Shown here piece by piece: positions 1 to 11,700 of a DNA stretch of 64,000 bases. A model generated the notes under the pieces. That model was not told where the DNA came from. It ran no database searches and saw nothing but the letters and a program-made list of their open reading frames with translations. Numbering within the stretch: position 1 is the stretch's first letter; each line of letters starts with the position of its first letter. A program made the position numbers and the translations under genes. The stretch comes from Rhynchopus sp. YZ270_cl-10 (taxonomy: Eukaryota; Euglenozoa; Diplonemea; Diplonemida; Diplonemidae): assembly GCA_964035575.1 (NCBI GenBank), contig OZ037877.1, positions 248,001-312,000 of the forward strand. Reading direction: 5' to 3'.

Positions 1-230
1 CATCTGGAGACGAACCCAAGTTTTAAAATATGCTAGAGCCACCTGCCAAATAATAGGGTGCTCAACAAAGGCCGAAGCCAAAAACAAAAAAAAAAAATCT
101 TTAACGCAATACACATCTGGGGTAACTAACAACGGGTTCCGAATTTCAAATTTGACAAAAAAAAAAAAAAATTAAATTGCGTGGAGATCACACCGGGAAA
201 AAAAAAAGGGTGACTACACGTTGTCAATTT

Positions 231-528
231 CAGGCACTCCGCTAGGTACTAAAGTTCTGTTGATTGTCAACAGAACTTTTTGAAAATGGGGAAAAAAAGA
301 AAAAAAAAAAAAGTTCTGCTAAGTGGTTCAGACCCGTTCTACCTGTCAAAAAAGCTCAGGAGAAGAAGATATGGAGAGGTGAGTGCTCAAACGTCCCAAA
401 AAAGTCAAAATCGGGCGTTGGTAAAAAAAAAAGTTGCGTACCGTGCGCCTGCGGCGCAAGCATGTACCCCACCAACGTGGACCATCAACAGAATATTTTC
501 AAAATCGGAAATCCTAGCGGAGAGCCTG
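231..528. mobile_element. hAT-type MITE, copy 1
   Basis: A 298-bp non-autonomous element. Its ends are inverted repeats: the left end reads CAGGCACTCCGCTAGG and the right end, reverse-complemented, reads CAGGCTCTCCGCTAGG. It is flanked by a perfect 8-bp direct repeat, GTCAATTT, at 223-230 and 529-536. Eight-base target duplications with CAG-starting ends are typical of the hAT superfamily. A second copy at 29485-29782 has the same length and I see a single mismatch. There is an internal hairpin around 253-276 (GTTCTGTTGA / TCAACAGAAC). The short ORFs inside are probably incidental, as they are identical in both copies only because the DNA is. Confidence 0.88.
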
Positions 529-693
529 GTCAATTTATCAAATTAAAAAAAAAATCTTACAAGACGAAGTGTGCTCATTGTGCCCGCACAATCACCCCAA
601 AAAAGAAGTTAGGGTAAACGTCTCTGGGGCACAGGGACTAACACTCCGTGGGGGGAGGAATAACGTAGGTATCGCTTGTTGGTTTGATTTGGT

Positions 694-742
694 ATTTTGA
701 AAACTTGGTTGTTTTAGTGTACACCCGAAGATGAACTCCACT
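694..742 (+). repeat. Dispersed short repeat, family R4
   Basis: A roughly 50-bp repeat reading TTTTGAAAACTTGGTTGT, then ATTAGTGTAGACACCCGAGG, then ATGAACTCCACT. Further copies lie at about 910-959, 1353-1400, 29873-29905 and 53391-53440, and one in reverse orientation at about 24421-24450. It usually follows a T-rich tract. No terminal inverted repeat or target duplication is evident, so the class is unknown; a truncated SINE tail is possible. Confidence 0.7.
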
Positions 743-1618
743 AAAAGGTATTTTGTTCAGGTTCCACTTTCTTTTGCCACAAAAGAGGCACCATTGAAGG
801 AAACTAAATAGAAACGTACTCCTCGAGCGTACAGTCCCCTGAAAGACAGATGAACTGAGAGGGTGGAGGGGGTACTTACACAGGGGTTTGAAAGTTTGTT
901 TGTTTTGTTTTTGAAAACTTGGTTGTATTGGTGTAGACACCCGAGGATGAACTCCACTATTGTTTTTGTTTTTTGTTTTTGCTACTCTGTTTGTTTTGCC
1001 TTACACAGGGGTTACAAGAAAGATCACAGTTTTTTTTTTTTATCTTTATTTTTTGCAAAATATCTTTTTTAAATCCGAGAAATAGATCCAACCGTCTCTT
1101 TGACAATTTGACACACAGGAAAGGCAGCGTTTATAATCTGTAAACGCCAATACAAGTATTTCAACATAATATTATGCAATCAATAAATTGATAGCATAGG
1201 AGGAGGAATCAACAAAGCCAATACAAGAAAAACAAATGTTCCTCTCGTGCACACGCAGCTAATCTAAAAGCAAAAAGAAAGTTGGATTATTATTTGTTCT
1301 GGTTTATGTAATCGTTTTTGCCCCCTTTTTTCCCCCCCTTTTTTTTTTTTTTTTGAAAACTCGGTTGCATCAGTGTAGACACCCGAGGATGAGCTCCCAT
1401 TATTTTTGTTCTTTTTTTCGCGACACGAAATTGAGATCGGTATACCAAATATTTTGCGCGAAAAGCTCCAAACTTTTTCCAAAAACACTTTTTGGAGTGC
1501 TTTGTGAAAAAACAGGATTCGGCCTTACACGCAGGCACCCGACACAACAGATTCGTAGCGGGGTCGGCACTGACACTACGTGGGGATATTTAACCCCAGA
1601 GTGTTGCACTGGAAATTC

Positions 1619-1738
1619 CACACAACGTTAAAGTAAAATGACTTGACTTTGTAATTTTACTTTCCACAGATTCTCCGTTTAAATCCAACGGTCAAACCAC
1701 AAATAAAACCACAGCCATTTTTTTACTTCACTGTCGTC
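1619..1738. repeat. Palindromic MITE-like copy (CACGACGGTGAAG family), diverged
   Basis: The right arm (TTTACTTCACTGTCGT) and left arm (ACGTTAAAGTAAAATG) resemble the ends of the better copies at 17327-17443 and 23106-24324. Pairing between the arms is imperfect, so this is an older or rearranged copy. Confidence 0.5.
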
Positions 1739-2709
1739 AAGGGGGAAAGGGGGAAACAAAAAAAGAGAATTTTTAAAATGAAGCTAAACCTCTTTGAGTC
1801 CTAAACGTCATCTTGAGGGAAAAAAAACACCGATGCAAAAAACGGCGGAGATTATTTTTGAAAATAGAAGTTAAATTCTAGAATTTCAGGCACGATGTGA
1901 TGTTACCAAAAAACGGCGAGGGACTATCTGGAATGTAGGCATAAAACACGCAACAAAAAAATGGGTTGAACCGTGTACACCTCAATCAAGACGTCCATAA
2001 GAGAATGGATATGAGCAAAACCTAAAGCCGTGCTTTTTAGTCACTCTAAAAAAAAATTTAAAAAAAATGGTCCCTTTCTGCGTAACTAAACGAGGGGGAA
2101 AAGAAGTGAAGTAGTTTGATGCAGACACCTTGGGCTGACCCATCTGTGATGCCAGCCCCGGATGAAAGCAGAATATTTTGTTGGAAAGTCAGAGCGGTAG
2201 AGTGGGTGAGTCAGAAATAAAGGAGATATGAAAAGATATTAAAAAAATAATGGTGTGTTTTTGCACACATAGGGAGAAAAGAGAAAGAGGGAAAAAGAGA
2301 GAGATTCAGAGGGGAGGGAATCCTAACTCTGTGCTGTTAAAAAAAAGAGGGGGAAAAAGGAAGAGAAAAAAAAAGGTGAAAAGAGAAAGTAACAAATTCA
2401 TATACTTTCAAATAAAATTAAAGTAAAAAACGTTTCTCCGAGGAAAGAGTCGTCTGTTTTTTTTTAGGATGGCCCAAGCCCCATAGTGCTTTTAGCCACC
2501 TGAAACTAAAAGTATAAAAAAAATCGTAGATGATGGTGCCTCCTTGGTGGTATATAAAGTAGACAGCGCTCGCACCCTGGAGTGCAGACAACAACCGAGA
2601 GGGCACAATCCTCGCTTGTCAGCTATATAAAAACAAAAAATTCCCAAAAAAAAAAACCCCCCCAAGCAAAAAAGCAACGCATAAACTTTGTTCGTAAAAT
2701 GGAATATTT

Positions 2710-5700
2710 TTAGACATTGTCTTCTGGTGCAGATGTTTGCACCGTTGATGCCATGCTGCGTCTGCTGCGGGACTTCTTGACAGGTAGTGGCGAGGACGTG
2801 GAGAGCCCGAGCAGTGACGCATCTGACATCTGCACTGAGTGGTTCGCGTTGACGTTCTGCGGGCTCGCGGGTGTGTAAGGGGACTTTGGCGACTGTGTTT
2901 CGTTCGCTGTGCTGTCCTCGCTCTTGTTCCCCATCTCCAACTCGTCGTTCTCAGCCTCAAGAAGGCATGACTTGTCAAGATCAAACTTCTGGAAGTCTTT
3001 CCCATACTTCTCGTCGTCAGCATCAGAGTTCTCCTTCTTGCGCTTCATCAGGAGCTGTGGAGTGTGGGATTGAAAAAGGTGTGATAGTGTGAGTGTGCAT
3101 ACATAAACCGCCGCAAGAATCGAGGAGCAAAGCAAAAGCAGTGCCAGCAGGAGCCACAGCCACCACAGGTTCGTGCCGTCGTCGTCGTCGCTGCCGTGGT
3201 CTGCAGCGTTGCCGATGGGTGCTCCGCATGTGGGGTAGTCAGAGAGCCCGTCTGCACATTCGTTGCAGCCTGTAGTGGCGTTGAAGCGTTCGTCGCAACT
3301 CTGGCAGGCTGTGCCGTCCCACTGGTCCATGCACGTGCAGGTGCAGAGGGTCGCGTTCGCGTTGGACGTGATGTTCGTCGCACGTCCGTTGCAGTGGTGC
3401 TCCACGTCGCACCCCTGACACTGCGGGTAGTTCACATAGCCGACGGCACATGAAGTGCAAGTGGTCTGCTCGAAGTTGTATGGGCATTCGTCGCACGCAC
3501 TGCCACCCCAGTTGCCTTGGCAGTTGAAGCATGTGCACGTCGTGTTGTCGTCCGACACAGCCACAGCCGAAGCCCGTCCATAGCAGTGCTGCGACACAGT
3601 GCACTCGACACACGCAGGGTAGTTCGCATACCCAGGTGCGCATTGGTTGCATGTGGCCCCAGCAAAGGCGTTGCTGCAGCTGCACTCACACGCAGTGTTG
3701 TTCACGTTGCTCGTGGCGCTCTTGCTGTGCCCGTTGCAGTACAGCTCCCCCGTACATGCCGTGCAGGCAGGGTAGTTGATGAAGCCAGCAGCGCACTCGG
3801 AGCAGTTCGCACCCGCATACCCCTCGCTGCACGTGCACGCGCATTCAGTGTTGTCGGCGTTGCTCGACACAGCATCGCTGTGTGCACTGCAGTGCTGATG
3901 GTCCGTGCACGTGGTGCAGTTCGGGTAGTTGATATGCCCACGGCTGCAAGCGGCGCATGTGGTGGACGCGAAGCGTGGGTCGCAGGTGTCACACTGGACG
4001 CCGACCCACTGGTCGTTGCAGGTGCCGCACTCACACGAAAGCTTGTCCTGAGAAACTGACACGTTGACGGCATTTCCCGCGCAGTGTTGGTCCACAGTGC
4101 ACTCAGTACACATGGGGTAGTTCGCAAACCCAGGGGCACACTCATCGCAAGCAGCACCCGCAAAACCCGAGCCGCATGTGCACGCACATTCGGTCTTGTT
4201 CACGCCGTGCGTAACTCCGGTGCTGCGTCCGTTGCAGTGATCTGCGTCTGTGCACTGCGTACAGCTCGGGTAGCCCACGTATCCAGAAGCACATTGCTCG
4301 CAGCTTTCTCCAGTGAACGCTGCAGTACACGTACACTCACATGCAGTCTTGTCGCTGTTGTGAGTAACATCGGAGCTGTGGCCGTTGCAGTGATCGTGTG
4401 TGCACTGTGTGCAGTTCGGGTAATTCATGTGTCCGTCAGCACACTTGTCGCACGTCGTCTGGTCGAAGATAACGGCACATGCGTCACAGCTGAGGCCAGT
4501 CCACTGGTCGTGGCACGCAACACACTCACACGTGTCTCTGGCGGCATTCGAAGTCACACTACCAGCACGGTTGTTGCAGTCATCAAGAACTGTGCATGCA
4601 CGGCAGGTAGGTGCGTTGACGTGTCCAAGTGCACATTCCTCACAGTCGGCACCTCCGTATTTGTCAACACATGTTCCGCAGGCATCACCAGACCAGTAGT
4701 TCGTGCAGTCGCACTTGCACCCAGTTGGGTTCACAGGAGGGTCCGCTGTTGCAAGAGTCGCATGCGCATGGCAGTGGTCTGTCACTGTGCACTCCTCGCA
4801 TATCGGGTAAGAGTGTCCGTTGCCGCTGCATTGGTCGCAGTCTGCCCCAGCAAACTTCATCGGGCAGTCGTCACAGGTCCCTCCGACCCACATGTTCTCA
4901 CACTCGCAGAGACACTTCTTGAAGGTCAGGTCAGACGTGACAGTCTTGCTGCGGCTGTTGCAGTGCACGTCCACATCACACTTCGTGCACGTCGGGTAGC
5001 CGATGTATCCTGGGAGGCACTGTCCACAGTCAGCTGCAGGGTCGACACCAGCTGGGCAGGAGTCGCATTTGAGACCCCCCCACTGGTTTCTGCAGGTGCA
5101 GTCACAGGTGCTCTTGTCCATGGAAGCGACAACGGTAGAGGCGTGGTCGGTGCAGTGCGTCTCAATTGTGCAGAGGTCGCACGCTGGGTACTGCACACGC
5201 CCGTCAGCACACTCCTTGCAGTCTGCGGCAGTGGAGAACAGAGACAGGCACAGCTCGCAGGCGGCACCTGTCCACTGGTCGATACACTGATCGCAGGTGC
5301 ACGCAGACTGGTCTGCATTGCTTGCAACGAGATTCGCACGACCGTTGCAGTGCATAGCGTTGGTACATGGGGCACATGTTGGGTAGTTAACGTGGTTGTC
5401 GGCACATGTCTGGCACGTGGTCTTGTCGAAGATCTTGTTGCACTCATCGCAGGTGGAACCACCCCACTGGTGGTAGCACGTTCCGCACACACAGGACGCA
5501 GCGTCGGCAGAAGCGGCAACACTGTCGCTGCGTCCGTTGCAGTGCTGCGTCAGCGTGCACTCTGTGCAGGAAGGGTAGCCCACATACCCAGCTGCGCACT
5601 CGTCGCAAGCTGCTCCTGTGAAGCCCTTGGAGCAGGTGCAGGTGCACGAAGTCTTGTCGGCATTGTGCGTCACGAAGCTGCTGTGTCCGCTGCAGTGCGT

Positions 5701-8700
5701 TGCACCGTCGCACTGGGTGCAGGTTGGGTAGTTCACATGACCATTGGCACACGCGCTGCACGTGGCCTGGTCAAAGATAGTGTCGCAAACATTGCAGTCC
5801 GAACCGGTCCACTGGTCAGTGCACGCAACACACTCGCATGCATCTCTTGCAGCATTCGAAGTCACACTACCAGCACGTCCGAAGCAGTCGTCAAGAACTG
5901 TGCATGCGCGGCAGGTAGGTGCATCGACGTGACCTAGTGCGCACTCGTCACAGTCGGCACCTCCGTATACAGTTTCACACGTGGCACACTTGTCGCCAGA
6001 CCAATAGTTTGTGCAGTCGCACTTGCACGCAAGCGGGTCGGCAGGAAGAGGGGGGTCTGGAAGAGAAGTTGTTGCATGCCCGCTGCAGTGGTCCGGCACT
6101 GTGCACTCCTCGCACACGGGGAACGCATGCCCAACACCACTGCACACATCGCAGTCAGCTCCGCCAAACTGCATGGAACAATCCTTGCAAGTGGCTCCAG
6201 ACCACATGTTCCTGCACTCGCACAGACACGAGGTGAACGTGGGGTCGGATGTAACCGTTGCGGAATGGCCGTTGCAGTGTGTCGCAGCATCGCACTGTGT
6301 GCACGTCGGGTAGCCGATGTATCCTGGGAGGCACTGTCCACAGTCCGCTGCAGGGTCGACACCAGCTGGGCAGGAGTCGCATGTAAGACCCCCCCACTGG
6401 TTTCTGCAGGTGCAGTCGCAGGTGCTCTTGTCCATGGAAGCGACAACCTTCGTAGCATGGTTCTTGCAGTGATCCCCCACAGTGCAAAGCGTGCAGGTTG
6501 GATACTGCACACGCCCGTCAGCACACTCCTTGCAGTCTGCGGCAGTGGAGAACAGAGACGGGCACGTCTCACACGCGGCACCTGTCCACTGGTCTGCACA
6601 CTGGTCGCAGACGCAGACAGTGTTATCGAGGCTGCTGGAGACGCTTGCAGCACGGCTGTTGCAGTGAAGGGGGTCAGTGCAAAGTGTACACACGGGGTAG
6701 CCAATGTAGCCAACGGCACAGGCGCTGCATGTGGACTGGTCGTACTTCGGGTCGCAGACTTCGCACATATTCCCAGTCCACTGGTCATGGCAGTTCCCAC
6801 AGACGCAGGACAGTCCAGTAGACGCTGCTGATACGCTGTCACTGTGGCCAGTGCAGTGTGTCAGAATAGTGCACTCTGTGCAAGTTGGGTAGTTGATGTA
6901 GCCCACAGCGCACTCATCGCAAGCCGCACCTGCAAACCCTGCTCTGCACGTACAGTCGCACGCTGTCTTGTCCATGTTGTGTGTGACACTGTCACTGTTC
7001 CCGTTGCAGTGCGTCGCGTCAGTGCACTGCACGCAAGCTGGGTATCCCATGTGGTTGTCTTGGCAAGCGTCGCAAGTCGCAGGCACAAAGTTTGCTGTAC
7101 ACGTGTTGCACTGAGCACCACCCCATTGGTCGTCACAGGGCCCGCACACACACGTCTTGGCATCTGCAGAGGCAGTGACGGACCCAGAGTTGCCTGAGCA
7201 GTGCAGTGCCACTGTGCACTCCACACAAGATGGGTAACCAATGAAACCTGCAGCGCACTGTTCGCAAGCAGCCCCCGCGTATCCTGGCTTGCATGTGCAC
7301 GCACACTGTGACTTGTCTGTGTTGTGGGTCACACTGATGCTGTTGTCGTTGCAATGCAACTCGTCGTTGCATTTGGTGCACGTTGGGTAGTTCACGTGAT
7401 CGTCAGCACACCAGGCGCAGTTGCTCTGGTTGAACTTTGCGTCACACTGGTCGCAGTGGATACCCGTCCATTGGTCGTTGCAGTTGTCGCACACACACGT
7501 GGTCTTGTCCGAGGAGGCGGCAACAGAGACAGCACGTCCATGGCAGTGCGCTGTCACCGTGCACTGTGTGCACGTCGGGTAGTTCACGTGTCCAGGTGAA
7601 CACTCGTCACATGCCGCTCCCTGGAAGCCAGCTTTGCACTCACAAACACAGGCGGTTTTGTTTGCGTTGTGGCTCACGCTGTCGCTGTGTCCGCTGCAGT
7701 GCACCCCGTCGTTGCAGGTCGTGCACGTCGGGTAGTCGATGTGTCCGTCGTGGCACTTGTCGCAAGTCGCTTGGTCATACTTCGATGCGCACAGCTCACA
7801 TTGGTCACCTGTCCACTTGTTGAAGCAGGCGTCGCAAACGCACGTCATGTTATCCGCAGACACCGACACACCCCCAGAGTGTCCACTACAGTGTGCAGCA
7901 ACTGTGCACTCGGTGCAGGCTGGGTATCCAGCATAGCCAGCAGCACATTGGTCGCATGTGGCACCTGCGAACCCGAGGTCGCACGTGCATGTGCAGGCGG
8001 TCTTGTTTATGTTGTGCGTTACTGCGCTGCTGTGGTTACTGCAGTGAACCACGTCTGTGCACTGTGTGCAGCTCGGGTAGCCCACGTATCCAGAAGCACA
8101 TTCCTCACAGCTTGCCCCAGTGAATCCAAGAGTGCACGTACACTCACATGCAGTCTTGTCGCTATTGTGTGTTACAGAGTCGCTGTGTCCGCTGCAGTGA
8201 GTGGTATCTGTGCACTGTGTGCAGTTCGGGTAGTTCACGTGCTTGTCAGCGCATACATCGCACGTCGTCTGGTTGTAGACCATGTCGCATGCGTCACAGC
8301 TGAGGCCAGTCCACTGGTCGTGGCACGCAACACACTCACACGTGTCTCTGGCGGCATTCGAAGTCACACTACCAGCACGGTTGTTGCAGTCATCAAGAAC
8401 TGTGCATGCACGGCAGGTAGGTGCGTTGACGTGGCCTAGTGCACATTCCTCACAGTCGGCACCTCCGTAGATGGCATCACACGTGGAGCAGTCGCTGGTC
8501 GACCAGTAGTTCGTGCAGTCGCACTTACATTGAGTTGGGTTCACAGGAGGGTCCGCTGTTGCAAGAGTCGCGTGTGCGTTGCAGTGGTCTGTCACTGTGC
8601 ACTCCTCGCACACGGGATAGGTGTGTCCGTTGCCGCTGCACTTGTCGCAGTCAGTTCCGCCAAACTGGGGGGAACACGTGTCGCACGTAGCAGCCGACCA

Positions 8701-11700
8701 CATGTTCCTGCAAACACACACGCAAGTCGAGAAGGTAGGGTCGGAGGTAACGCTCGTTCCGTGACTGTTGCAGTGCACGTCCACATCACACTTCGTGCAC
8801 GTCGGGTAGCCGATGTATCCTGGGAGGCACTGTCCACAGTCAGCTGCAGGGTCGACACCAGCTGGGCAGGAGTCGCATTTGAGACCCCCCCACTGGTTTC
8901 TGCAGGTGCAGTCGCAGGTGCTCTTGTCCATGGAAGCGACAACTACTGTCGCGTGGTCGGTGCAGTGGGCCTGGGTTGTGCAGAGGTCGCATGTTGGGTA
9001 CTGCACACGCCCGTCAGCACACTCCTTGCAGTCTGCAGTGAGGGAATAAATGGAGGGACAGTTCTCGCAGGCGGCGCCCGTCCACTGGTCGATACACTGG
9101 TCGCAGACGCATGCAGTGTTGTCCATGTTGCTGGTGACCACGCCGGCCGCGTGGTTATGGCAATGTGTGGCGCTCGTGCACTCTTCGCATACGGGGTAGT
9201 TCGAGAAGCCAACAGCACACTTGTCACAGGTGGCACCAGTGAAGCCTGTCTTGCAGGTGCAGACGCACTCTGTCTTGGCTGTGTTGTGTGTCACAGAGTT
9301 GCTGTTGCCGCTGCAGTGGATAGGGTCCGTGCACTCCGTGCATGTCGGGTACGTGATGTGCGCGTCAGCACAAGAGGCACACGTGGTCTGGTTGAGCTTG
9401 GCATCACAGAGTTCGCACATGGCGCCGGTCCACTGATCGTCACAGGTATCGCAGACACAAGTTGTCCTGTCGGTGGAAGAGAACACAGCGGCAGCACGTC
9501 CGTTGCAATGATCCGTGACGGTGCACTGTGTGCAGCTGGGGTAGCCGATGTAGCCGATGGCGCACTCGTCGCAGGTGGCGCCAGAGAACCCAGCCTTGCA
9601 GGTGCAATCACAAAGAGTTTTATCCGAGTTGTGTGTGACGCCCACGCTGTTGCTGTTGCAGTGCACAGCATCAGTACATTCCGTGCACGTAGGGTAGTCG
9701 ATATGCCCGTTTGCGCATTTGTCGCATGTGAGAGGGTCGTATATTGCTGCACACGTGGCACAGTCGTCTCCCTTCCACTGCGCAATGCACCCGATGCACA
9801 CGCACGTCTTGAAATCAGTCGTTGTGACGGAGGGCGCACGGCTATTGCAGTGGAGAGAGACAGTGCACTGCTCACACAAAGGGAAGTCGATGTGCGAAGG
9901 GGCACACTTGGCACACGTGGCTGGGTCGTATTTGGGGTCACATGTCCCACAGTCAGACCCAGTGAACTTGTCATTGCAGGCATCACAAACGCAAGTAGCT
10001 TTGTCCACAGAGACAGACACTCCCGGGGCATTGTCGCTGCAGTGTGAGGTGACTGTGCATTGCACACAGGTAGGGTAGCCCGCGTAGCCAGCAGCACATT
10101 CATCGCAAGCCAAACCAGCGTACCCGGTATTGCACGTGCACACACATTCGGTCTTGCCAACGTTGTTCGTGACAGCAGTGCTGTGTCCGCTGCAGTGAGC
10201 GGCGTCTGTGCACTGTGTGCAGCTCGGGTAGCCCACGTATCCGGTGTCGCATTGATCGCATGTAGCTCCAGTGAATCCAACGACGCACGTGCACTCACAT
10301 GCAGTCTTACCAGCGTTGTTCGTGACTGCGGTGCTGTGTCCGCTGCAGTGCACATCGTCTGTGCACTGTGTGCAGTTCGGGTATCCGATGTACTGGTCAA
10401 TGCACTCGTCGCACGTCGTCTGGTTGTAGACCATGTCGCATGCGTCACAGCTGAGGCCAGTCCACTGGTCGTGGCACGCAACACACTCACACGTGTCTCT
10501 GGCGGCATTCGAAGTCACACTACCAGCACGGTTGTTGCAGTCATCAAGAACTGTGCATGCACGGCAGGTAGGTGCGTTGACGTGGCCTAGTGCACATTCC
10601 TCACAGTCGGCACCTCCGTAGATGGCATCACACGTGGAGCAGTCGCTGGTCGACCAGTAGTTCGTGCAGTCGCACTTGCACCCAGTTGGGTTCACAGGAG
10701 GGTCCGCTGTTGCAAGAGTCGCGTGTGAGTTGCAGTGGTCTGTCACTGTGCACTCCTCGCACACGGGATAGGTGTGTCCATTGCCGCTGCATGCATCGCA
10801 GTCAGTTCCGCCAAACTGAGGGGAACACGTGTCGCAGGTTGCATTCGACCAGCTGTTCTTGCACACGCAAAGGCACGTGGCAAACGCTGGGTCTGACGTT
10901 ACTGACGATGAGTGGCCGTTGCAGTGCGTCGCATCATCGCACTGTGTGCACGTCGGGTAGCCGATGTATCCTGGGAGGCACTGTCCACAGTCAGCTGCAG
11001 GGTCGATACCAGCTGGGCACGTCTCACATGATGTGCCTCCCCACTGGTTTCTGCAGGTGCAGTCGCAGGTGCTCTTGTCTGATGATGAGGCAACTGCTGT
11101 CGCGTGGTCGGTGCAGTTGTTCTTGATGGTGCAGAGGATGCAGTCAGTGCCTGCGTACATGTCGGTGCACTCCTTGCAGGTGCCACTGATGTACATGAAG
11201 TTGGTTGGGCACACGTCGCAGGTAGCACCCTGCCACCCGTCCTCGCAGACGCAGTCGCATTCGTCGCCGTTTGAGACGGGCATCCCGTGGTCCTTGCAGT
11301 GTGTCCTGTTCTTGCCTGCCGCCGCGTCGCAGAGGAAGCAGTCTGGGTACTTCGCGTAGCCTGCGAGACACGCCTTGCAGTCCTGTGCTGCGTCGTATGG
11401 CGCACTGCACGTCTTGCACATGTTAGAGTCGTCCATGACCAGACGACGTGTCCCGGCCGCAGCAGCCACAGGATCGTAACTCCACATGTCATCGCACTGG
11501 CACGTGCATCCGTACGCCTTGCGCACCATGACACCATTGTTGTTGCAAATGCTGTCATCGCAGGTCACGTCGCACGCAGGGTACGTGCGTGTCCCGATGG
11601 CACACTCGTCGCAGTTCTCCGCAGAAATGAAGGTCCCACCCACAATAAACGCATGGCGGTTGTTCCCTGTCATGTCCTTGAGCCAGTGGTACTGGAAGGT

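Larger units (their letters stand above)
1..2709. other. Repeat-rich spacer downstream of the giant gene
   Basis: No gene is supported here. The stretch holds a hAT-type MITE (231-528), three copies of the 'GAAAACTTGGTTGTATTAGTG' short repeat (about 694-742, 910-959, 1353-1400), a palindromic MITE-like copy (about 1619-1738) and one copy of the 'GATGCAGGCACCTCCGACTG'-type repeat (about 2117-2174). The rest is homopolymer-rich, with long A, T and purine tracts. ORFs here are short and coincide with the repeats. Confidence 0.6.

Noticed and set aside
264-617. Lys-rich ORF present identically near 264 and 29518
   Set aside because: It lies inside the hAT MITE and is duplicated only because the element is. 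It has no domain and consists largely of poly-A-encoded lysine.
7324-8439. Tandem repeats in the giant gene as a non-coding satellite
   Set aside because: The frame stays open for over 14 kb with conserved cysteine spacing and a signal peptide, membrane helix and tail at the correct ends, so it is coding.
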